64,000 nt of DNA from assembly GCA_965112735.1 (NCBI GenBank), contig OZ218956.1, positions 3,534,001 to 3,598,000 of the forward strand. The letters run 5' to 3'. Origin of the DNA: Phaeosaccion multiseriatum (Eukaryota; Ochrophyta, other classes). Below the pieces are notes generated by a model. The model ran no database searches. It had not been told where the DNA came from and worked only from the letters and a program-made list of their open reading frames with translations. The position numbers and the translations under genes were made by a program. The number at the start of each line of letters is the position of its first letter. The first letter of the stretch is position 1. This document shows positions 58,101 through 64,000 of this stretch, piece after piece.

Positions 58101-60098
58101 GATGACAGCAGGGAACGTGAGGGGAAAAGAGATTGGGACACAGGAGAGAGGAGGGATGATAGCAGAGAGCGGAACGGAGGAAGAGGGTGGGGCACAGGAG
58201 AGAGAAGGGGTGATAACAGGGAGCGGAACGGAGGAAGGGGGTGGGGAGGAAGGGACGTCCGAAACGGCATACGGGAGGGAGGCCTAGGAGAGAGAAGGGG
58301 TGACAGTAGGGAGCGTGAGGGAGGACGGGAGAGGAGCATGCGAGAGAGAAGGGATGGCACAGGCGGGATGCGGGAGGGAGGGGGGGAGTGGGGCGGAAGG
58401 GGGAGAGGCGCAAGAGAGGGAAGGGATGACAGCAGGGAACGCGAGGGAGGACGGGAGAGGAGCACAGGAGAGAGAAGAGATGGCACAGGCAGGGAGCGTG
58501 AGGGAGGAGGGGAGTGGGGCGGAAGGGGGAGAGGCGCAAGAGAGGGAAGGGATGACAGCAGGGAACGCGAGGGAGGACGGGAGAGGAGCACAGGAGAGAG
58601 AAGGGATGGCACAGGCAGGGAGCGTGAGGGAGGAAGGGGTGGCACACACGAAATGCGGGAGGGAGTCATGGGGCAGAGAAGAGCTGACAGCAGGGAACGT
58701 GAGGGAGGAACGGGGCACGGGCACGCATATGAACAGGCATACGGGCAGGGAGGAGGAGGCGAGCATCCCCATTTGCACGAGAGAGGCGGGGGGGTGTTCA
58801 TGGGAGATCCCCGACACAGGCACCGATGGGTGGTCCAAAGGGGTGGAGAGGGGAGGGGTGGAAGGGGCGAGTATAGTCACGCACAAGAGAGAAACGGCGG
58901 TGGATTCAACGGAGATCATAGACACAGCCGCGGAGGAGTGTTCGCGAGGAGTGGAGAGCGGAGGGGTGGGTTGGGCGGAGATGGGAGGGGTGGAAGGGGC
59001 GGCGAGGGGAGGGGCGGAAGGGACATGCTGCGTCCTCACGTGCATGAGAGAGATGGTGCGGGAGACGTTGGTGATCGCCGACACAGCCGAAAGGGAGAGG
59101 GCGACAACAACGACAACAGGGTAATGGCAGGGGTTGGCAGCAGCAGCAACAGCAGAGCCTTCGAAGACCCCCGGGGTCAGAGTCTTAGCCCTCAGCCACA
59201 GAGCTCCCAGCCGCAGGGCTCCCAGTCGCAGAGAACTGGTCGGAGGCTGGAGAATGCGAGCGCCCCAATACCTCGCAAAAGGAGCAGAGTTGAAGAGGCA
59301 CGGGACGATCCGGCGGCTGAGGCCCAGGCCATAAGAGACAGCAGAGGAAGGCCTTCATCCTCTTCTACCGCAGCAGTTGGTGATGCAGCAGCAGTTGGTG
59401 AAGCAGCAGCAGCAGCAGCAGCAGGAGCAGCACCGGCGAAGCCCTCCCCCCCCCGACAGGGTCTGGGCCGTTCTGTGTCCGTGAATACGGCGATGTCCTT
59501 CCCCTCCCCCCGACACGGCGACCGACCCGGGCTGGATCACTCTTTGTCCGCGAGTGAGGTATCACCTTCCCTCCACTCCGCGCGACCGTGCTTCGATCGC
59601 TCTCTCTCCGCGAGTACGGCCACATCCTCCCACCCCCGACCCGGTTTGGATCGTTCTTTGTCTGCGAGTGAGGTGATACCCTCCCCTGCCCCTGCCTTGC
59701 CCCGACCAGGCTTGGATCGCTCCTTGTCTGCAAGTGCAGTGGTGACGGGTTCCAACTCTCCTGCTGCATCACCAACTGCTGCGCCTCCACCGGGACAGGT
59801 GAACGGACACCCTGCTCCTGCAAGCCTTGCAAGCAGCCCGTGCGGCGCAAGCAGAGGAAGCGGAGGCAACTTCAACGGTTTCGGCAGCGGTGGCGGTGGC
59901 GGTGGTGGGGGGTTTGGTGGGGCTGGAGCTCGGGCGAGGGCTGGAAGCGACACCCCTAGGCTCGTGGCTCTGGGGGGGAAGGATGGGGTCTTGGAACCCG
60001 CCAAGGTGATGACCGAGAAGGAGAAGGAGAAGCTGCGCCGTGACTCAGAGCACCGCAGCAAGTCATCCAACAGACATGCTTGGAGGCCGCGGAGGTGA
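49194..60098 (+). CDS. PWWP-domain nuclear protein with minisatellite-encoded N-terminus, polyQ and RE/RG-rich tail (2942 aa)
   Basis: Exons: 49194-50756, 51013-51342, 51585-51860, 52005-52199, 52617-52748, 53076-54980, 55168-55794, 56298-60098; total 8,829 nt, and every intron is phase 0. Residues about 10-430 are degenerate repeats (SEGVAGSPAVEAAG, GAIGGNRNRS) encoded by a minisatellite. Residues 480-830 look folded but match nothing I can name; ELLKELRELEVPIRASF faintly recalls TFIIS-N-type helices. Residues 833-1370 contain a huge Gln/Leu-rich tract and Ala/Pro sequence. Residues about 1370-1490 are a PWWP fold: GQIILAQRGSFWWPAFLE, then VTFFGRGEGRTGRVSRKEI. Family PWWP domains bind methylated histone H3 tails and DNA. 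An acidic helix-rich segment follows. The tail has KKRHRGRHA, RDDSREREGGRE repeats and four RPGLDRSLSAS-like units. A chromatin or RNA-linked role is inferred. Whether the minisatellite region is translated is uncertain. Confidence 0.78.
49220..50470 (+). repeat. Coding minisatellite in the first exon of the PWWP gene
   Basis: Units built from GTGGAGGCAGCGGGG and CACCAGCA, with a longer spacer containing CGAGTGAGGGAG, are repeated for about 1.25 kb in several higher-order arrangements. Unit lengths are multiples of three, so both strands stay open across the array. Confidence 0.88.
53640..53990 (+). repeat. (CAA/CTA)n tract encoding polyglutamine/leucine
   Basis: Almost pure A/C/T sequence of CAACAA and CTACAA units encodes Gln-Leu tracts in the gene frame. 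Flanking Gln codons are mainly CAG. Other frames stay open as polyThr (plus) or polyVal (minus). Confidence 0.92.
55795..56297 (+). repeat. Last intron of the PWWP gene with a (CTC)n tract
   Basis: CTC trinucleotides at 56045-56130 are followed by CTTC-rich pyrimidine sequence to the acceptor at 56297. Confidence 0.85.
58080..58720 (+). repeat. Coding repeats for the RE/RG-rich region
   Basis: Roughly 60- to 120-bp units encode [24 protein letters not shown] sequence. Two copies covering about 58405-58520 and 58525-58640 are nearly identical, so recent tandem duplication is likely. Confidence 0.8.
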
Positions 60099-60850
60099 GG
60101 AGCAGGAGAAGGAGGAGGAAGAGGAAGCAGAGGAGGGGTGACGAGGAGGAAGAGGAGGGGGAGGAGAAGAGCGAGGAGGGAGCGAGGAGGGAGCGAGGAG
60201 GGAGCGAGGAGGGAGCGAGGAGGACTAGGCGCCCCATGCCACGTGGGCAACGCTGTTGGAGACTTCAGTGGGACCCACGCACGTGTATGCATACTTAGTC
60301 CCCCCCCCCCCCACAACACACATCACTGTACATATGAAATGAAGCACAACACTGTACAAAAAAAATGAGTAATACTTCGTGTAGGGCAATAAAAGGTTGA
60401 TGTTTTTTAACACTCGATTTGCGTAAGAATCGCCCAAATCGCCCCCAATATTTTGTTGGACACTTTAGCAAAATGACGCTGGGAGAAGCGCTATAGCTCT
60501 TCGTATAGCTCTTTGAGATGCCTATCGATCTATAGTCTTTCGGCTTTCATCGCTTTTCCCTTCCCTATTTGTCAGCATTTCTGCAAGAAAACTTCTCCTT
60601 GTCGCCCGATCTCTTTCTTTAAAAAAAAAAAAGGGCGATTCTTCCGCAAATCGAGCTGAACTGCCCTACGTGAGATTACCCTCCTGCAAGTTATCTGTGT
60701 GTCGATCTATCTATAGCGCCAAGCACGTACGGCAGTGAGTGGTGGGGTGCACAGCTGCCGCCTCCCCTCCCCTGCAGGCTCGGCAGGCCTCCATATACCC
60801 CCCATTGCATGTTGCTCATACTCTGCCTCTGAGCCCTGTGAGTCTTCCCT
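60099..60850. other. Convergent intergenic region, PWWP / thioredoxin-fusion gene
   Basis: GGA-rich sequence to about 60225 is followed by AT-richer DNA. AATAAA at 60388-60393 is a likely polyadenylation signal for the PWWP gene. An inverted-repeat element (60413-60655) follows. Confidence 0.65.
60413..60655. mobile_element. Candidate MITE-like element with 23-bp terminal inverted repeats
   Basis: The left end 60413-60435 (CTCGATTTGCGTAAGAATCG plus CCC) and the right end 60633-60655 are inverted complements with a single mismatch. The 197-bp interior is AT-rich for this window and non-coding. A run of 12 A lies inside the right repeat. No target-site duplication is evident, so a plain hairpin remains possible. 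Confidence 0.55.
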
Positions 60851-61215
60851 CTACATGTTGCTCCTAATCTTTTCTCTGAGCTGATTCTCATCCGCACCCT
60901 TGAGCGTGTCCACCACCTCCCCCTTCTTGAGCAGCAGGAAGGTGGGCATGCTGCTGACTTGGTACTTCTGAGCCGCCGCCTTGTTGGCGTCCACGTCTAC
61001 CTTCAGGAACACCGCCTGATGGCAGTGGATTGGGGGGATGGATGGCAGTGGAATAGGGGTGAGTGGGGGGGGGGGGGGAGAGGAGCCAGGGAGGAAGAGT
61101 CGTAAGCAGACTGGTCAGGAACAATTTTCTGTCTGTCAAATGACTCCAACTCTTCACCAGCATCTCATTCTGCCTCCCCGGCTCAAGTGAGTTTCACTCT
61201 TTCTCTCCATCTCTC

Positions 61216-61253
<38 letters not shown>

Positions 61254-62633
61254 TTAGGGAACTCATCCGCCATAGCTTTGTAGGCTGGTGCGATTTGCTG
61301 ACAAGACGTGTACGTCCGTGCGTGCGTGCGTGCGTGCGTGAGTGGGAGGGTGGGCGGGTGGGCGGGTGGTGGGTGTGTGGGTGTACCGGGGCGACAAATT
61401 GCAGGCGGGGTTAGAAGTGAGACGCGGCAAGACAGAGTAGCAGGGTGTAATCATTCTGCCAGTCTGCCTGTCTATCTGCCTGCCTGTCTATCTTCCGTGT
61501 TCATATGTAGGGGGGGAGTGAGTGAAAAAGCGATCCAAAGAAGCCTTTTGAGGGCAAGTCCTCAGCGTCCTCCCCTTCCTCCCATCCTCCCCTTCCTCAA
61601 GCGATACAGCCCCCCCCCCCTCCCCTCTACTCTCTCTTCTGTCTTTCTCGCTATCCATCCGACTGTACCTCTCTCCCTCCCTCCGTCTCTTTTGTCTCTC
61701 TCTCTCTCTCTCTTCTATCCGCATCTGTCCCACTCCTTTTCTCTCTCTCTCTCCTCATCTCTCACCTTGCACGGCCCACACCATGTGGCGTGGAAGTCCA
61801 CCACCACGAGTGCGTTGGCCTTGGCTGCGCTCTTGAGCTCGTTGTCAAACTCCGCCATTGTCCTCACTTCCATCACCCCGCCTCCCCGTGCCGCACGTTC
61901 TCTCTCTCTCTTCATCCTGTGATTCCATCGCAAGCGACGCACCCTTATCGATGAGCATACGAGGGGAGGCAATGCAATGCAACGCACAAGAGACACACTC
62001 TCCTCACTCCAAATCAACGCTCGGTCGTGCCAGACCTTAACCTACCTACCCAATTATCCCTTACCTCTCGATGATCTGTTTGGTATTGGCGGAGGAGGCA
62101 GCCGGGTCCTTGAGCAGGTACAGCCAGCCGCCGTGCTCAATGGCCAGCTCCGCGAGCGTCTGCGAGGTGTCCACGACCGTCTCCAGCTTATCGTCCACAG
62201 CTACCCCGTTGTTCTCCCCGCATCCCGCCTTGCCGCACACCTCACTCACAGTCTCAGACGGAGCCGAGTTTACGCGCTTCACAGAGCCGTCTGCTAGGCG
62301 CACTCGCACCGTCAGCTGAGGAGAGAGAAGAGAAGGTAGGCGGCGGCGGCGAAGGAAGAGGAGGAGGAGGAGGAGGAGGAGGGGGGGGGGGGGGGGATGG
62401 GGGGGGGGAGGAGGAGGAGAAGGGGGACATAAGCGGCAGACGGTGGCGAAGCGTCAAGAGGCTTGCCCACTGCTCTCTCTCTATCCATTTTCCTCCAGCT
62501 CCACGTCCTCTCCCCAAATCGTCCTACTTCTCCTCTTCCTCCTCCTCTGCCTCACCTGGTTACTTGGGGTGGACCCGCTCGCTGTCCCGGCCACGAGCAA
62601 GACCAGAGCCGCAGGAAGAAAGGTGAGCTTCAT
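60851..62633 (-). CDS. Signal peptide + Npl4-type ubiquitin-like domain + thioredoxin fusion (229 aa)
   Basis: Exons on the complement: 62556-62633, 62065-62315, 61766-61916, 61253-61297, 60851-61015; total 690 nt with continuous phase. I start at 62633 (MKLTFLPAALVLLVAG), a compact signal peptide; an in-frame ATG at 62669 would only lengthen it. Residues about 27-95 match the N-terminal ubiquitin-like domain of Npl4 (LTVRVRLADGSVKRV, then TLAELAIEHGGWLYLLKD). A charged linker (IIERMKRERERAARGGG) leads to a full thioredoxin: VVVDFHATWCGPCK (active site residues 155-160), QIAPAYKAMADEFPK, VDVDANK and the cis-proline loop SMPT (Pro199). Thioredoxins reduce disulfides; Npl4 ubiquitin-like domains dock Cdc48/p97. 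A thiol-redox role in the ER or the periplastid ERAD-like space is inferred. The alternative is a shorter cytosolic thioredoxin starting inside exon 3. Confidence 0.8.
61016..61252 (-). repeat. Intron 4 of the thioredoxin-fusion gene, acceptor inside the CCACTGCCATC motif
   Basis: The sense strand begins GTGAGAGAGAGAGAG and ends with two CCACTGCCATCC copies. The last reads CCACTGCCATCAG, so the motif itself supplies the acceptor AG (plus-strand 61016-61028). Confidence 0.85.
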
Positions 62634-63137
62634 GACCACCTGCTGCCGCTGCTGGCTACTCCCTGTCACTGCTGACTGCTTCTGGTGGTTCCCTGCTTCT
62701 TTGATGGCGTGCCTCTCTCTTTAGCTCCTCACTTGCACTACAACTCGCTGTATTAAGTGCTGTGAACACTTGTCCCCAGACAGAGCCAGTCTCCTCCCTT
62801 ACGTAATTCCTTACGTAAGGTTATGGTTGGCATCCTGGGACAAGCCCCATGTGCCTTTGCCTGTTTTGTTTGAGCCCCCCCCGCCTTTCTCCGTTCTTTT
62901 CTCCCTCCCTCTCTCCACATCCTACCTCTACTTCTCCTCCTCCTTCTCTCCATCCTCCCCCCTTACTTTTCATTGTAGGCGTTTGTCTTTGAAGCGCTCT
63001 TGTCCAACGGCACAGGAGCGGGGCGGTGTCTAGCGCGGATACGGGAACGACGGATATCAACAACGCTTTCGGTCTCATTAGGGGGAGGAGGAGGAAGAGG
63101 AAGAGGCGATAGCACGGCTGCGGGGTAGCCCCTCACC
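62634..63137. promoter_or_regulatory. Divergent promoter region, thioredoxin-fusion gene / low-complexity gene
   Basis: These 504 bp contain two TTACGTAA palindromes at 62799-62806 and 62811-62818, 12 bp apart centre to centre. These are plausible bZIP sites. The remainder is pyrimidine-rich on the plus strand towards the start codon at 63138. Confidence 0.5.
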
Positions 63138-64000
63138 ATGGCTCGGCTAGTTCGGACCAAAAAGGGCAGCACCGGCACCCCCACCGGAGGAGGGGATGAG
63201 AACGGAAGCGGCCCCAGCAGCCCCTCCCCGGCCAGCGGTAGCACTCCGCCGAAGAAGCGCGTGCTGCAGAAGGGCAAGCTCCCTGGAGTCTCGAGGGGCG
63301 GCTCCGGGGATCCCGGTTCCGAGGCGATTGACGCAGAAGGAGGAGGAGACGGAGGCGGAGAAGGAGGTGAAGAGGAGGAGAACGGCAGGGGTGCAGGCGG
63401 CGAGGGGGAGGGCGACGAGAACAAGGAAACAGTACCCGCACCAGGAACAGCAGCACCAGCACCAGCACCAGCACCAGCACCAGTAGCAGCAGTACCAGCA
63501 GGAGGGGGAGGATCCACTCCTCCCACAGCGGTTGCCGCAGTACCTGTTGCTCCACAGGTACACGCCGTTGGTGCTCCTGCTGCTGGTGCTCCCGCTCCTG
63601 CTGCTGCTTTGCCGTCCTCGACGACGACGACCGCGCCACTAGCCTCTTCTGTGGCGGAAAGGGAGCAGGCCGCCGCCCCTGCTCCTTCACCCCTCCCTGG
63701 GCCACCCTTAGCCTCCAGCAGTCTAGCTGCGGCGGCAGCAGCGCTGGCGGCAACACAACACGCTTCCTCTTCTCCCGCCTCGTTGGCCTCTTCCCCTGCT
63801 CCTCCCCCGCCCTCCTCCGCCGTTCGCGTGACGCACCAGCTGACGTCTTCGCTGCCCCCTCTCGCTTCCGCTGTTGCCGCTGGGGCCCCAGCGGCCGCCC
63901 ATCAGGGGGTAGGGCACGGGCAGCATATGCGTAACAGCGGTGGCGCTTCTTCTTCTACTCCTTCTGCCATTACTCCTGGTGGGACGGGTGGTTATCTGGC
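63138..64000 (+). CDS. Low-complexity protein, N-terminal part (open at right edge)
   Basis: The frame from the ATG at 63138 (context CACCATGGC, close to the Kozak consensus) is open for 287 codons to the window edge. The first residues are basic (MARLVRTKKG, later PPKKRVLQKGK). An acidic Gly/Glu block, alternating Ala-Pro (APAPAPAP) and long Ala/Ser/Pro stretches follow. No folded domain is visible yet. The composition suits an intrinsically disordered nuclear protein, but this is only a guess. The gene continues beyond the window. Confidence 0.65.
   Translation, partial: MARLVRTKKGSTGTPTGGGDENGSGPSSPSPASGSTPPKKRVLQKGKLPGVSRGGSGDPGSEAIDAEGGGDGGGEGGEEEENGRGAGGEGEGDENKETVPAPGTAAPAPAPAPAPVAAVPAGGGGSTPPTAVAAVPVAPQVHAVGAPAAGAPAPAAALPSSTTTTAPLASSVAEREQAAAPAPSPLPGPPLASSSLAAAAAALAATQHASSSPASLASSPAPPPPSSAVRVTHQLTSSLPPLASAVAAGAPAAAHQGVGHGQHMRNSGGASSSTPSAITPGGTGGYL

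Noticed and set aside
56849-58801. 650-residue minus-strand ORF opposite the PWWP gene tail
   Set aside because: A shadow of the GGA/GAG-rich coding strand, made of Pro/Ser/Leu repeats only. The plus frame connects in phase to a PWWP-containing gene.

Overview
This window is nuclear DNA of a eukaryotic alga. It is very GC-rich and intron-dense. Coding sequence is split by GT-AG introns that are packed with simple repeats: (GGGA)n, (CCCT)n, (GTCT)n, (CA)n and (CTC)n. Several predicted proteins are giants of 2,500 to 2,950 residues with long disordered or homopolymeric stretches. One protein (42332-44763) has a signal peptide whose predicted end is followed by Ala-Phe, as in the ASAFAP-type targeting signals of red complex plastids. 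It also carries a plastid-type DnaJ zinc finger. A photosynthetic stramenopile or similar alga is therefore the best guess; the species cannot be named from sequence alone. I saw no tRNA, rRNA, CRISPR array or bacterial-style operon.

I rebuilt ten gene models by hand from splice sites, phase continuity and domain continuity. All eight models that are complete in the window sum to a multiple of three. Left to right: (1) 3' truncated KEA/TMCO3-like cation:proton antiporter, minus, <1-3238; (2) 27-exon Sfi1-like protein with a GAF-like domain, plus, 3680-19581; (3) intronless PPR protein, plus, 20301-22748; (4) 18-exon secreted giant ending in a phage-tailspike-type peptidase S74 chaperone domain, plus, 23195-35892; (5) 12-exon IFRD homologue, minus, 36290-41523; (6) plastid DnaJ zinc-finger membrane protein, minus, 42332-44763; (7) Rab11 GTPase with a 9-nt microexon, plus, 45233-48629; (8) PWWP-domain nuclear protein, plus, 49194-60098; (9) signal peptide + Npl4-type ubiquitin-like domain + thioredoxin fusion, minus, 60851-62633; (10) 5' part of a low-complexity protein, plus, from 63138. 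Pairs 1/2, 6/7 and 9/10 are divergent and share short promoter regions. Pairs 4/5 and 8/9 converge.

The genes do not form a pathway. Most cover separate cell functions: ion transport, centrin-based cytoskeleton, organelle RNA, surface fibre, ribosome or transcription regulation, plastid maintenance, vesicle traffic, chromatin and redox.

The strongest unexplained structure is at the DNA level. Three dispersed motifs recur across the window: GGATGGCAGTGGATGG, GGGCAGGCATATGGG and CAGTTGGTGATAC. Inside introns they usually follow a polarity tied to transcription on both strands. The G-rich form lies near the donor and its reverse complement lies near the acceptor, together with (GGGA)n at donors and (CCCT)n at acceptors. 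Many introns could therefore fold end to end. The protein-level highlights are the S74 fibre-like protein, the ubiquitin-like/thioredoxin fusion and the Sfi1-GAF giant.
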